This document shows positions 27,139 through 37,811 of a stretch of DNA of 64,000 nucleotides, piece by piece; positions within the stretch are counted from its first letter, which is position 1, and each line of letters begins with the position of its first letter. Position numbers and translations under genes: made by a program. This DNA is from Roseiarcus sp963709185 (lineage in GTDB: Bacteria; Pseudomonadota; Alphaproteobacteria; Rhizobiales; Beijerinckiaceae). The DNA lies in contig CAVPVQ010000015.1 in the NCBI GenBank assembly GCA_963709185.1, forward strand, positions 186,001-250,000, read 5' to 3'. The notes under the pieces are model-generated. The model was not told where the DNA came from. It saw only the letters and a program-made list of their open reading frames with translations, and did not search any database.

Positions 27139-27668
27139 GCGTCCTGCTTGCCTGTGTCGTCGTCGACGATAGAGCATGACGCGGCGCAAAGCCGCCGCCC
27201 GGCATCCGGCGTTCGCGCTTTCGACGGGCGGACGACGCCTCCCGATCGGACGCGCCGCGAAGCCCCGCTCTCCCGGCGCCGCATTCCTTTCGCCGATCGT
27301 TCACGCCCGCTGGCCGCGCAAAGCCGTCGGGTCGAAATATCTCTCCGCCGCGGCGGCCTGTTGGACAATGACGGCTTTTGCGCTGCCGGTGCGTGGTCCG
27401 GCGCGTCTTCCGTCGCTCGTATCGAGTTCGACGCCATCCGCGGCGACGACGCCGGCGAGACATCGCCGTTCAAGGTTGTCGGGAGCCGAAGGCGATCAAC
27501 CTTCGCCGCAACCGGATGATGGATACGCCCGGCTCCGTGGGCCGATGAGTTGATCGCGCTCCGAGCCAGGCGGACCGAACCGTCGGTCGCGTCCGAAACG
27601 ACGAGGATTTCGGCGTCGCGCGGGAGCCCGGTCCGCCGTCGAGGCGTTCCGGACTCCCGCCGATCAAC
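27139..27668. other. Unassigned 530-base stretch between pilin and TadG-like gene
   Basis: GC-rich with overlapping short open frames on both strands that translate to Arg/Ala/Ser-rich sequence with no hydrophobic or domain pattern. I see no recognisable gene, tRNA or repeat here. Confidence 0.35.
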
Positions 27669-29092
27669 TCACTGCGTCAGATGGGCGGAGGCGACGGCCA
27701 ATTGAAACAGCTCGGACAGGGCGGCGGAAATGTCCTGGCCCAAGCCGACCTCATAGTACAATCCCGACGAGGCGCAATTTTGCAGCGTCGTGCCGATGCT
27801 CGGCTGGAATGACGCGATGTCGTGCTGGTCTGTACCAGGAATTGGTCGGCAGCGGAAAATACTCCGTGTAGAGGATCGCGATCTTGATGCCCTTGGCCTT
27901 CAGCGGCGTGCAATAGTCCTTGGTGCCGGTCATCGTCGATTCCTGCCGGCTGCCGCCGAGACAATCTCATCCTCGACGCCGTCGGTGACGATGAACAGGA
28001 TCTCCTGCGGCGTATCGCCGGCCTTGTTCGTGCCGTTGCCCGGCGTCGGCATCAACGCGGTGATGCCCTGCATGGCGGCGTCGTAATTGGTGTCGGCGTC
28101 GCTGTTGGCGGTGCCGGCGCCGCAAGGGTTGACCGTCGTCACGCCATGGCTCGTCGTCGACGTCGACTTGCAGGCGTTGTTGTTGTCGTAAACCAGCAGC
28201 GTCTGCGTGTTGTTGGTCTGCATGCTGCTGAGCTGGGTCGCCCATGTCGAAACGAAACTGCCGGTCAGCGGCACAAGCTGGTTGAAAGCGGCGTCGAACG
28301 AATTGATCGACATCTGATAGACGGGATCGACCGGGATGCTGGGATTGTGCTCGGCGCTGTACGCCTGATTGGTGAGATCGGTAATCGCCGAATCCAGCAG
28401 ATCGGCGCGCAGGGTCACGCCGAGGCTTCGCGCCAGAGCGTAATTGTCTTCGCCGCCGGGATTGCTAGAGGGCCGGGCTTCTCCGGCCGGATAGGCTTCG
28501 TGGCAGGCGAAGCGCGCACAGCGGGCCGCCCGGAGACGTCGGCAGGTGGAGGCCCCCTGCTTCGGGTGTTGTTCACCATCGTCGTGATGTCGGCCGGCGT
28601 GCCGGCGATCCCCATCGAGGGCGAATTGTCGAGGAGCAGATAGAAATTGATGTTCGGCGGCGTCGCGGCCGTTCCCGTCGAGGAGCCGGCGAACGCGAGG
28701 GTGTTCGAACCGAGGAACCCGCCGAAAAGGTTCTGGGACTGGGCGCTGTAGGCGACGGTGACGTTGCGCTGCAGGCCGACGTCGGCGACGGTCACCGTCA
28801 GGCCGCTCGCGGGGTTGTAGATCAGCCGCGGAAGGCCGGTCACCAGCGCGTTGAACATGTTGGTGGCCGCGGTGCTCGAGTTCGCATCCGACTGGGTCAT
28901 CATCGCCGGCGTGACGGCGGCGAGCACCGCCGCGTCGGCGGCGGCGTTCATTTTGGATTTGAGACGCGCCGCGGTGCCGTAGTCGATGCCCATGCCGACG
29001 ATGAAAATCATCGGCACCACCATCAGGCCGAACATCATCGCGACATTGGCGCGGCGGTCCTGGACGAACTTGCGAAAAATGGCGTGGATCAT
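27669..29092 (-). pseudogene. TadG-like pilus assembly protein with VWA domain, frame broken three times
   Basis: The N-terminus has a TadE/TadG-type membrane anchor (ANVAMMFGLMVVPMIFIVGM) followed by LKSKMNAAADAAVLAAV. A von Willebrand A domain begins NFYLLLDNSPSMG, with MIDAS DxSxS. The frame changes near 28560-28570, 27945-27962 and 27828-27835. The joined product reads YALARSLGVTLRADLLDSAI, EILFIVTDGVEDEI, DYCTPLKAKGIKIAILYTEY and ASSGLYYEVGLGQDISAAL to a stop at 27669. About 474 residues. Two breaks look like missing bases, one an extra base. It lies close to the Flp pilin and probably serves the same surface system. The gene may be intact in the real genome. Confidence 0.82.
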
Positions 29093-29828
29093 GGCGGGCC
29101 TTCACGAATGAAACGACAAATTCAGCGCGCGGGATCGCAGGCCTCAAAGTCGTGGCCCGATCGGCCGCCCTTCCGCCGCGCGACGGTCGAGCCTGCCAGC
29201 AAGGCGTCGAGACGGCGTCGCGTTTCGAGACAATAACCTCGCGGCGCCCCTGGGAACGTGTCGCTCGTCTCGCGGCGTCGGCGCGATTTGGTCGCTGCCG
29301 CCGGGAGGGAGCGGGTTTCCAGGCCCCAACATGGCGATGATTAACGGCCGCAATCTTTAAGTTTCTTTGAAGTTATTCGTTCAACCTTTATTCAATTTGG
29401 CTCTCTGATCGGCGAAATTAGTCCATGGTTACGAACCGGTTGGCGCTTTGACATGTCGGTGTTTAACATCGTTCACGACGTTCGGCGCCCGGCGGCGCGG
29501 CGACCGGCCGGCTCGCTCCGGCTGGCCTGGGCGAAATCGCCGACCGCGCCGGCTCCGTTCGCCCGCGCGCCAAGCCGTCTCGCCCAAAACAGTTGCAATT
29601 GCGCAACATGCCTCAAGCAATTGGGGAAGGCGCAAATTCGAGCTTCAACGCGCCGCGATTGCGCCATAAACCCCGCGCTAGTCTGCTTCTCGCTTTGTTA
29701 GCAACGTCATGGCTCATTTTGCGCCTGGAGATCGCCGACAACCGGCGCGGGTCGCGAAGAGCGTGGCATCTGGAGTTGGGATGGGCGCGTCTGCGTTCGA
29801 TCGGGGTCGCTGGGGCGCCGTCGCCTTG
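29093..29828. other. Intergenic region between tadG-like and exoR-like genes
   Basis: About 735 bases, with an AT-rich patch at 29350-29420 and TTGACA at 29448-29453. No reading frame shows coding character. The divergent promoters for both neighbours must lie here. Confidence 0.4.
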
Positions 29829-30797
29829 ATGGCGAGGCGCGTTGCGCCGAAACGGACCGCCGTCCTGGCGGTGGCGTTCGCGCTGGCGGGATCGTTTCCC
29901 GCCGTCGCGCTCGATGGTTCGCAGCCGGCGACGCTCGACAAGATACCGCTCAAGCTGTTCAAGAGCGCGCAGCAGGCGTTGCGCGCCGGGATCGACGATC
30001 TGCGCGCCGGCGACGCCAAGTCTTCGGTCGAGGCGCTGAAATATGCGGCGGCGGGCGGCCAGTCGCTGGCCCAGTGGAAGCTCGGGCGCATGTACGCGCA
30101 GGGTCAGGGCGTGCCCCACGACGACTATCAGGCTTACCAATATTTCGATCAGCTCATCCAGAGTTACAACGAGGACGAGCCGGACCGCCGCGATATTTCG
30201 GCGGTGTCCAACGCCTTCGTCGCGGTCGGCGTCTACTGCCTGAACGGCATCGCCAACACCGAGGTGAAAGCCGACCCCGAGCGCGCGCTCGAGATGTTTC
30301 AATATGCGGCGACCAATTTTGGCGATCCCGACGCGCAATACAATCTCGCCCGCATGTATATGGACGGCTCGGCCGGCCTGACCAAGAACAACATGCGCGC
30401 GGCGCGGTGGCTGGCGCTGGCCGCCGGAAAGCGTCACCACCCCGCGCAAGCCCTGCTGGGACATCTTCTGTTTGTCGGCGACGGCGTGCCGCGCCAGCGC
30501 GCCCGCGGCCTGATGTGGCTCACCATCGCCAAGAGCGCCGCGCAGGGGTCGAAAGACGAATGGATGATCGACCTCTATACGAAGGACTACGCGCTGGCGA
30601 GCGACGACGACCGCCAGATCGCCGCGCTCTATCTGGTGGATCACGCCGGCGGCGGAGTCGCGCCGCCCCGCGACGCGGTCGCCGCGCGCGGCCTGTTGCC
30701 GGCGTTGGGGAATTTTCTGCCCGCGCCGCGATTGTTCGAAAACACGCCGATGGCGCCCTTCGGCGCGCCCGATGAATCTCCGGCGCCGACGCCGTAG
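29829..30797 (+). CDS. exoR: ExoR-like Sel1-repeat periplasmic regulator
   Basis: About 322 residues from the ATG at 29829, which begins a signal peptide (TAVLAVAFALAGSFPAVALD); earlier in-frame ATGs exist. Sel1/TPR-like units follow: ALKYAAAGGQSLAQWKLGRM with YAQGQGVPHDDYQAYQYF, MFQYAATNFGDPDAQYNLAR, ARWLALAAGKRHHPAQALLG and DGVPRQRARGLMWLTIA. Their order and spacing match ExoR of Sinorhizobium, a periplasmic inhibitor of the ExoS-ChvI two-component system that controls exopolysaccharide and motility. The C-terminal Pro-rich extension is longer than in ExoR. Name assigned by repeat architecture; orthology is inferred. Confidence 0.75.
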   Translation: MARRVAPKRTAVLAVAFALAGSFPAVALDGSQPATLDKIPLKLFKSAQQALRAGIDDLRAGDAKSSVEALKYAAAGGQSLAQWKLGRMYAQGQGVPHDDYQAYQYFDQLIQSYNEDEPDRRDISAVSNAFVAVGVYCLNGIANTEVKADPERALEMFQYAATNFGDPDAQYNLARMYMDGSAGLTKNNMRAARWLALAAGKRHHPAQALLGHLLFVGDGVPRQRARGLMWLTIAKSAAQGSKDEWMIDLYTKDYALASDDDRQIAALYLVDHAGGGVAPPRDAVAARGLLPALGNFLPAPRLFENTPMAPFGAPDESPAPTP

Positions 30798-30893
30798 CGC
30801 GCCGTCCGGGCGATCAGCGCGCGGCGCCGTCTGACCAAGACTTAACTCTGAGGATCGTTGGCTGCTTCGACCGGCCGATCGCCGCCTTGCGCG

Positions 30894-32246
30894 TTACACC
30901 GCCATCCCGTGCAGATCATACGCGTCGGCGCGCTCGACCTTGACGCTGACGATGTCGCCGGGACGGAGCGGGCGCCGCGAGGCGATATGCACGGTACCGT
31001 CGATCTGCGGCGCGTCGGCCTTCGAGCGGCCCCTGGCGCCGGTCGCGCCGCCGACATCGACGATCGCCTGGATCCGCTTGCCGACCTTGCCCGCCAGGCG
31101 CCGCGCGCTGATCGCCTGCTGGCGCTCCATGAACCGGCGCCAGCGCGTCTCCTTGATTTCGGCGGGCACTTGCGGAAGTCCGAGGTCGTTGGCGCGCGCC
31201 CCCGCGACGGGCTCGTATTTGAAAGCGCCGACGCGGTCGAGTTTGGCTTCGTCGAGCCAGTCGAGCAGAATGGAAAAGTCCTCCTCGGTCTCGCCGGGGA
31301 AGCCGACGATGAAGGTCGAGCGGATCGTCAGCTCGGGGCAGATCGTTCGCCAGACCCGGATGCGCTCCAGCGTCTTTTCCTGATTGCCCGGCCGGCGCAT
31401 CGCCTTGAGCACGCGCGGCGATGCGTGCTGGAACGGGACGTCGATATACGGCAGCACATTGCCGCCGTTCATCAGCGCGACAACCTCGTCGACATGCGGA
31501 TAGGGATAGACGTAGTGCAGCCGGACCCACGCGCCGAGCGTCCCGAGTTCGCGCGTCAGGTCGAGGAATTGCGCGCGCACTTCGCGGGCGCCGTCCGGAC
31601 GCGGCCACTGGCTCGCGGCATAGCGAATGTCGAGGCCATAGGCGCTGGTGTCCTGCGAAATGACCAGCAGCTCCTTGACCCCGGCCTTGACCAGCCTCTC
31701 GGCTTCGCGCAGCACCTCGGCGGCGGGACGCGAGACGAGGTCGCCGCGCAGCTTCGGAATGATGCAGAAGGTGCAACGGTTGTTGCAGCCTTCAGAAATC
31801 TTGAGATAGGCGTAGTGGCGCGGCGTCAGGCGCACGCCGGCGTCGGGCACCAGATCGATGAACCGATCGCGCGGCGCGGGGGCCGCCTCGCGCACCGCCT
31901 CCATGACGCTCTCATAGGCCTGCGGGCCGGTGATCGCGCGCACATTGGGGAAGGCGTCGCGGATCGCATCGGGCTCGGCGCCCATGCAGCCGGTGACGAT
32001 GACCTTGCCGTTCTCGGCCATCGCGGCGCCGATCGCCTCCAGCGACTCCTGCTTGGCGCTGTCGAGGAAGCCGCAGGTGTTGACGATGACGGCGTCGGCG
32101 CCGGCGTGCTGGCGCGACAGTTCGTAGCCTTCCGCGCGCAACTGGGTGAGGATGCGCTCGCTGTCGACCAGCGCCTTCGGACAGCCGAGCGAGACGAAGG
32201 AGATGCGCGGCGCGGGGCGTTGGAGAGCGTCGATGGTTTCGTTCAT
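30894..32246 (-). CDS. rimO: Ribosomal protein uS12 methylthiotransferase RimO
   Basis: A 450-residue radical SAM enzyme that adds a methylthio group to the conserved Asp of ribosomal protein S12. The N-terminal MTTase domain binds one cluster through Cys22, Cys58 and Cys87 (SLGCPKALVDSE, VIVNTCGF, VIVTGCMGAEP). The radical SAM motif is GCNNRCTFC (Cys154, 158, 161) followed by IIPKLRG. A TRAM domain ends the protein (GTVHIASRRPLRPGDIVSV). The frame is open upstream to 32495, but the ATG at 32246 precedes the conserved N-terminus. Confidence 0.96.
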   Translation of the reverse strand: MNETIDALQRPAPRISFVSLGCPKALVDSERILTQLRAEGYELSRQHAGADAVIVNTCGFLDSAKQESLEAIGAAMAENGKVIVTGCMGAEPDAIRDAFPNVRAITGPQAYESVMEAVREAAPAPRDRFIDLVPDAGVRLTPRHYAYLKISEGCNNRCTFCIIPKLRGDLVSRPAAEVLREAERLVKAGVKELLVISQDTSAYGLDIRYAASQWPRPDGAREVRAQFLDLTRELGTLGAWVRLHYVYPYPHVDEVVALMNGGNVLPYIDVPFQHASPRVLKAMRRPGNQEKTLERIRVWRTICPELTIRSTFIVGFPGETEEDFSILLDWLDEAKLDRVGAFKYEPVAGARANDLGLPQVPAEIKETRWRRFMERQQAISARRLAGKVGKRIQAIVDVGGATGARGRSKADAPQIDGTVHIASRRPLRPGDIVSVKVERADAYDLHGMAV

Positions 32247-32394
32247 CGCCGTTCGCTTGCCACGGCCGTCGCGCCGACGCAATGCCTTGCGGCTATATCG
32301 GACTTCGGAGGGGCCGCGGCTCGGACGACGGCGCGGCGGTTCGATTGGCGGCCAACCCAACCCATTGAGAGCAAAGATCGACCCGCCGAGCCGC

Positions 32395-32955
32395 CTAAGG
32401 CGGCGACTCCGCTTCCCACAATTTCGGGTAGTTCCGAATGAATCCGTTCGGCGCAAGTTCGAGCAGGCCTTGGTATCCGACGCTCGGCGCTTCATACCAA
32501 AACGCCGCTTCGCCGCGCCGTCTATAAAGCTGGGCCAGCTCCGTCAGCGCGCCGGCGTCCACGTCGAGCCAGGCGACAGGCAATCCTCGGGCCTCGTCTT
32601 GTCCAATCGAGACGCGCCGAAGCTGTTGCAGATTGGTCGCCGGCGTGAAGCCAAGATCGAGATCGAGGAGCGCCTCCAGTCCGGGGACCGGAGTCTCATT
32701 CAGCGTCCAGGTCGCTCCCCGATGGGCGACGCGATATTCGATGGGGCGTTGTCCGAGAACGCCGCGAACCCACCCCGACATGGTCCGCCATTGGTGATCG
32801 CATTGCACGGAATAGGCGATGCACGCCGGCCCTGACGGGTGGCGAAAGACCGCCGCGCCCTCCACGCTCCAGCCGGCGCTGTTTTGCTCGAGGCGGCAAG
32901 CGTCATGGCCCGGCGTATCGATTCGTCGCCAGAGCATGGAAGCAACAATCGTCAT
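32395..32955 (-). CDS. Putative glycolipid-binding family protein
   Basis: About 186 residues. The sequence begins MLWRRIDTPGHDACRLE within the first 25 residues and continues WSVEGAAVFRHPSGPACIAY, WRTMSGWVRGVLG and LGFTPATNLQQLRRVSIG, the layout of the PA1994-type glycolipid-binding fold, a beta barrel seen in Pseudomonas. It ends with a conserved aromatic block (YRRRGEAAFWYEAPSVGYQG). The start could also be the ATG at 32973; 32955 has GAAAG upstream. No signal peptide, so cytoplasmic. Function not established. Confidence 0.75.
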   Translation of the reverse strand: MTIVASMLWRRIDTPGHDACRLEQNSAGWSVEGAAVFRHPSGPACIAYSVQCDHQWRTMSGWVRGVLGQRPIEYRVAHRGATWTLNETPVPGLEALLDLDLGFTPATNLQQLRRVSIGQDEARGLPVAWLDVDAGALTELAQLYRRRGEAAFWYEAPSVGYQGLLELAPNGFIRNYPKLWEAESPP

Positions 32956-33063
32956 CGTCGTACTTTCGACCATGCCCGGCTGAAAGCAGCTTCAGCTCCG
33001 GCGAGAGCTCAGAGGCGATGCGCGGGCGCCGTCCGTCTCCCCTGCCCGCGCTTGCGTTCAGCC

Positions 33064-34041
33064 TCAGGCCACGACGACCCCGGGATCGTCGACGAGCTGC
33101 AGTTCAGGGCCGATCGGCACGATGCGGCTCGGATTCAGCCACGGATGGCTCTGGTAGTAGTGGCCCTTGATGTGCTGGAAATTCACGGTTTCGGCGACGC
33201 CGGGCTGCGCATAGAGCGCGCGCAGATAGCGCGACAGGTTGGCGTAGTCGGCGATGCGGCGGATGTTGCATTTGAAATGGCCGACATAGACCGCGTCGAA
33301 ACGGATCAGCGTGGTGAACAGCCGCCAATCCGCCTCGGTTATGGTCTCGCCGCACAGCCAGCGATGCATGCCCAAGTGTTCCTCGAGCCAGTCGAGTGTC
33401 GCAAACAGCGCGCGCGTCGCCTCCTCATAGGCCTGCTGGCTGCGCGCGAAGCCCGCCCGATAGACGCCGTTGTTGACGCTGGCGTAGATGCGCTCGTTGA
33501 GCGCGTCGATGTCGCTCCGCAAGGCCGGGGGATAGAAATCGCCGGGCGCAGCGCCGATCTCGTCGAACGCCGAATTGAACATCCGGATGATTTCGGACGA
33601 TTCGTTGTTGACGATCCTGCCGTTCGCGCGATCCAGCAGCACGGGAACATTGACGCGGCCGGTGTAGTCGGGCTGCGCCGCCGCATAAATCTCATGAAGA
33701 TAGCGCGCGTGAAAGACCGGATCGGCAATGACGCCGGGACCATCCTCGAAGGTCCAGCCGTTTTCGGCCATGAACCAATTCACGACGGAGAGGCCGACCA
33801 TGCCCTCGAGGCCTTTCATCTTGCGCAACAACAGCGTGCGATGCGCCCACGGACAGGCGAGCGAGACATAGAGGTGATAGCGGCCCAGCTCGGCCTTGAA
33901 GCCGCCGACCCCCGACGGGCCCGCCGCGCCGTCGACGGTCACCCAATTGCGGAAGACCGACGACGGCCTGTTGAACCGGCCCGTCGGATCCGAGAGAGCG
34001 CGATCTTCCAGGCTCCAAACGCCGTCGACAAGCATTCCCAT
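33064..34041 (-). CDS. Glutathionyl-hydroquinone reductase (xi-class GST)
   Basis: A 325-residue enzyme that reduces glutathionyl-hydroquinones and similar conjugates. The N-terminal thioredoxin-like domain contains the xi-class CPWAHR with nucleophilic Cys63. VPVLLDRANGRIVNNESSEI is the glutathione-binding strand-helix. The C-terminal helical domain has GVYRAGFARSQQAYEEA, RWLCGETITEADWRLFTTL and PWLNPSRIVPIGP, typical of the family. It is probably used in quinone detoxification. Standalone, with the MAPEG gene 110 bases downstream on the same strand. Confidence 0.93.
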   Translation of the reverse strand: MGMLVDGVWSLEDRALSDPTGRFNRPSSVFRNWVTVDGAAGPSGVGGFKAELGRYHLYVSLACPWAHRTLLLRKMKGLEGMVGLSVVNWFMAENGWTFEDGPGVIADPVFHARYLHEIYAAAQPDYTGRVNVPVLLDRANGRIVNNESSEIIRMFNSAFDEIGAAPGDFYPPALRSDIDALNERIYASVNNGVYRAGFARSQQAYEEATRALFATLDWLEEHLGMHRWLCGETITEADWRLFTTLIRFDAVYVGHFKCNIRRIADYANLSRYLRALYAQPGVAETVNFQHIKGHYYQSHPWLNPSRIVPIGPELQLVDDPGVVVA

Positions 34042-34151
34042 GCGTCCCGCCTTTCAATCCGCCGCGCGGGCTTATAAGGGGGGTCCGGCGCGGTGATGCA
34101 AGCCCGCCGCCCGAATGAGCCGCCATCCCCGAGCGAAAAGCCCTGCGTCGA

Positions 34152-34547
34152 TTACGCCGCCGGCAGCAACGCCTTGACCACGCCGATCACCGCGGCGGCC
34201 CACAGCGCCGCGGCCGCCACGCCCTGGATGGTGAACCCTCGGCCGCGCTTTTCCGCGGCTTCGAGGTAGTCGCGCGCATAGAGCGCGCGGCCGGCGATCC
34301 ACACGATCCCCAGCGCCGCCGCGCCGGCGTCGCTGACATAGAGCGCGGCGAGCCACAGCGCAGGCAGAAAGATCGGCATCCATTCCAGCGTGTTGGCCTG
34401 CACCCGCACCGCCCGCTCGAACGCGGGATCGCCGACCATGCTCGGGGCCTTGACGCCCGACCGGGCGCGCGCCCGGCTGACCGGGACGCTGAGCAGGGCA
34501 TAGAACAGCACGGCGAGCAGGGTCGCCAGCGCGGTCAGGTGCGGCAT
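34152..34547 (-). CDS. MAPEG family membrane protein
   Basis: A 131-residue integral membrane protein. The ATG at 34547 starts the first hydrophobic helix (LTALATLLAVLFYALLSVPV). The MAPEG signature region is FERAVRVQANTLEWMPIFLP, and two more helices follow (WLAALYVSDAGAAALGIVWI and VAAAALWAAAVIGVVKAL). Members use glutathione or are of unknown activity. It lies beside the glutathionyl-hydroquinone reductase, so a shared role in glutathione-linked detoxification is plausible. Confidence 0.85.
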   Translation of the reverse strand: MPHLTALATLLAVLFYALLSVPVSRARARSGVKAPSMVGDPAFERAVRVQANTLEWMPIFLPALWLAALYVSDAGAAALGIVWIAGRALYARDYLEAAEKRGRGFTIQGVAAAALWAAAVIGVVKALLPAA

Positions 34548-34885
34548 GGAAAGCGTCCAGGGTTTGCGGAACGGGCGCGCGATGGTAGCGGGCGCCGGCG
34601 GGGTTGGCGAGAGGCGCCGGGCGGCCGCACGCGCCTTGCTCGAAACGCTCAACGGACATTGCGGCGCAACAAGCGCAGGATTCAGAACCGTCATGGCCTG
34701 CCGCGTGATGACGCAAATTTGTTCTGAGCAACTGCTCCGCGCGGCGCGACGGCTTGGCGTGGAATGGGATGACAAACCGAACGGACCGTGCAATCTAGCG
34801 CGCGCCGGCTCGCTGGGGGCCGGCGGGCGAGGAATCACCATCCTGGTGTCCTCGGTTCGTCATCTGTCCTCTTTGGAGCGATCTC

Positions 34886-35161
34886 ATGAAATTCGCTGTC
34901 GCAGCCCTTCTTATCGCTGCCCCCTTCGCCATGATTTCCGCCGCCGGTCCGGCCTTCGCCGGCTCCGATGACGCAGCCTGGATCAAGCGTTGCGTGTCCG
35001 ACAACGCCGACCAGAAGCAGACCCCGGAAGTGCTCGCTGTCTACTGCTCCTGCATGAACGAAAAGATGTCGGACTCGGAGACGCTGTCGATCACCGCGTG
35101 GGAGAAGTCCCACCCGGCCGAGGAAAAGGCCTGCTCGACCCAGGCTGGCTGGAAGGGCTGA
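34886..35161 (+). CDS. Small secreted cysteine-containing protein
   Basis: A 91-residue exported protein: signal peptide KFAVAALLIAAPFAMISAAG with cleavage after AFA, then SDDAAWIKRCVSDNADQKQ, VLAVYCSCMNEKMSDSE and EEKACSTQAGWKG. Four cysteines including a CSC pair suggest a disulfide-bonded or metal-contacting helical hairpin. Composition is typical of abundant small periplasmic proteins. A strong terminator follows, implying a dedicated transcript. No family recognised. Confidence 0.75.
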   Translation: MKFAVAALLIAAPFAMISAAGPAFAGSDDAAWIKRCVSDNADQKQTPEVLAVYCSCMNEKMSDSETLSITAWEKSHPAEEKACSTQAGWKG

Positions 35162-35190
35162 TCGCCGCTTCGCATCTGAATCTCGCTATG

Positions 35191-35226
35191 GCGCCGGGAA
35201 CCGCCTGTTCCCGGCGCTTTTTTTTT
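35191..35226 (+). terminator. Strong Rho-independent terminator
   Basis: GCGCCGGGAAC (35191-35201) and GTTCCCGGCGC (35207-35217) pair perfectly around CGCCT and are followed by nine Ts. It ends the small secreted gene transcript; the convergent parC gene stops 112 bases further. Confidence 0.92.
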
Positions 35227-35337
35227 GCAGCGCGGCGATTGACGATCGAGCCGGTTGGCGGCGACCCGTCGCTTGACCGCGGGAGCGTCGATCGATCGGC
35301 GCCGCGGAACTCGACGAACGTGGCCGCTTCGCGCGTC

Positions 35338-37588
35338 TCACCCGAACCGGTTGTTCCTGGGAAATCCCTTGGGCGGCAGGCGGCCGGCTTCGGCGCGATT
35401 GCCGATCCATTCCTTGATGTCGCCGGCGGCCACCGTCCACACGCGCTGCGAGGAATCGCGCCAGGTCAGCCCGTCCTTCAGCGCGAACACCCGCGCATCG
35501 GCGAGGCCGCCGCCCTTGTAGCGCTGCAGGCGCACGCCCTTGCCGCGCGCCATCTCGGGAACCTGCGACAGCGGAAACACCAGCAGCTTGCGGTTCTCGC
35601 CGATCACCGCGACGTGGTCGCCCTCGGCCGGCGTCGCGACGCGGACCTCCGCCGGCGTCTCGACCACCAGCACCGCCCTGCCCTTGCGGGTCGACGACAG
35701 CATCTCGTCGGCGGCGACCACGAAGCCGCGCCCGTCGGTGGCGGCGAGCAGCATTTTCCCGCCCGGCTGGTGCGCCCACACCGCCGCGATGTCCGAGCCC
35801 TCGTCGAGGTCGGCCATCAGGCGGATCGGCTCGCCCTGCCCGCGCCCGCCCGGCAGCTTGGCGGCCTCGAGGGTGAACGCCTTGCCGTTGGTGGCGAGCA
35901 CCAGGATTTTCGAGGTCGTCTCGGTGAAGAACGAGACTTTCAGCGCGTCGTCGCCCTTGAACGCCAGCGCCGACAGATCGGCGACATGGCCTTTGAGCGC
36001 GCGTATCCAGCCCTTCTGCGAAACCAGCACGGTCACCGGCTCGCGCTCGATCATCGCCTGCGCGAGATCGGCGACGACGACGTCGGGCGCCGCCTCGAAC
36101 GACGTGCGCCGCCTGCCCAGCGGAGTCTCCGGGCCGTATTTCTTCTTGATGTCGCGGATCTGAGTGGCGATCGTCTGCCACTGCCGCTTGTCCTCGCGCA
36201 GCAGCGTCTCGATCTCGCGCTTCTCCTTGAGAAGTTCGGCCTGCTCCTTTTTCAGCGCCATTTCCTCGAGCCGGCGCAATGCGCGCAGCCGCGTGTCGAG
36301 CACGTAGTCGACCTGCGCATCGGTGAGCGCGAACCGCGCCTTCAGCGTCTCCTTGGGCTCGTCGTCCTCTCGGATGATGCGGATCACCGCGTCGAGATTG
36401 AGGAAGACGACGAGCATGCCGGCCAGCATTTCGAGCCGGCGCTCGATCGCCGCGAGGCGATGCCGGGAGCGGCGCAGCAGCACGTCGCGGCGATGGTCGA
36501 GCCATTGTTGCAGCGCCTCGGCGAGGCTGACCACGCGCGGCGTGACGCCGTCGACCAGCACGTTCATGTTCATCGGCACGCGCGTCTCGAGCTCGGACAG
36601 CCGGAACAAGGATTCCATCAAGGTCGCCGGCTCGACCGCGCGGGTGCGCGGCTCCAGCACGATCCGCACGTCCTCGGTCGATTCGTCGCGCACGTCGCCG
36701 AGCAGCAGCGCCTTGCGCTCGTTGAGCAGGTTGGCGATCTGTTCGATCAGCCGCGACTTCTGAACGCCATAGGGGATTTCGGTGACCACGACGACCCAGC
36801 CGCCCCGCCCGGTCTCCTCCTTGGCCCAGCGGGCGCGCACGCGGAACGAGCCGCGCCCGGTGCGGTAAGCTTCGGCGATCGCCGCGCGGTCGTCGATGAT
36901 GACGCCGCCGGTCGGAAAGTCCGGCCCTTTCGTAAAAGCCAGCAATTGCTCGGACTCGGCCTTGGGATGGGCGATCAGATAGAGCGCGGCGTCGCAGAGT
37001 TCGGCGACGTTGTGCGGGGGTATCGAGGTCGCCATGCCCACCGCGATGCCCTGCGCGCCGTTGGCGAGCAGGTTGGGGATGGCGGCCGGCAGCACCACCG
37101 GCTCCTTGGCGTCGCCCGAATAATTGTCGCGCCAGTCGATCGAAGTCTTCGTCGACGCCCTCGAGCAGCAGGCGCGCGACATCGGTCATCCGCGCTTCGG
37201 TGTAGCGATAGGCGGCGGCGTTGTCGCCGTCGATATTGCCGAAATTGCCCTGCCCCTCGACCAGCGGATAGCGCGAGGAAAAATCCTGGGCGAGCCGCAC
37301 CAGCGCGTCGTAGATCGCCTGGTCGCCATGCGGATGGAACGAGCCCATCACGTCGCCGACGATCTTGGCGCATTTCTTGAACGCCGAGCCGGGATCGAGC
37401 CGCAGGATATGCATGCCGTAGAGGATGCGCCGGTGCACCGGCTTCAGCCCGTCGCGAGCGTCCGGCAAGGCGCGGCCCATGATCGTCGACAGCGCATAGG
37501 CGAGATAGCGCTCCTCCAGCGCCTCGCGCAGGCTGACGTCGATCGGCGCCTGGGGCGGCGCGGGCGGAGGAGGAGCGGCTCTGGCCAT
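35338..37588 (-). CDS. parC: DNA topoisomerase IV subunit A (frame interrupted once)
   Basis: Breakage-reunion subunit that decatenates chromosomes. The N-terminus has YLAYALSTIMGRALPDARDG, LKPVHRRILYGM and SFHPHGDQAIYDALVRLAQ. The active-site Tyr is in AAAYRYTEARM. ParC rather than GyrA is indicated by the short length (about 749 residues) and a degenerate C-terminal pinwheel without a GyrA box. The frame breaks near 37142-37146, where one extra A turns GVDEDSIDWRDNYSGD into a different frame. The gene is essential, so the break is almost certainly a sequence error. Confidence 0.92.
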
Positions 37589-37811
37589 GGGCTGGGGTTA
37601 GACGAGGGGGTGAGTCGGGGCAAGCGGCGCATTGCAACGGCGATGACCGGGCGGCGGTCTACTCCGGCACGCGTGGCAATTTGCGAACGGTGGTGGCCGC
37701 AACCCACCTTCCACCCGTTTTCGGGATGCGCGCCAACGGTATGTTCTTTCTAGGTTCCGATTCATGAGATACGGTTCAAAGAGGGGTAATGAGCCGGAGC
37801 AGACGGACCCC

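Noticed and set aside
27139..27668. Possible hidden gene between pilin and TadG-like gene
   Set aside because: Three overlapping frames are open but all read as random Arg/Ser/Ala sequence without membrane or domain patterns.
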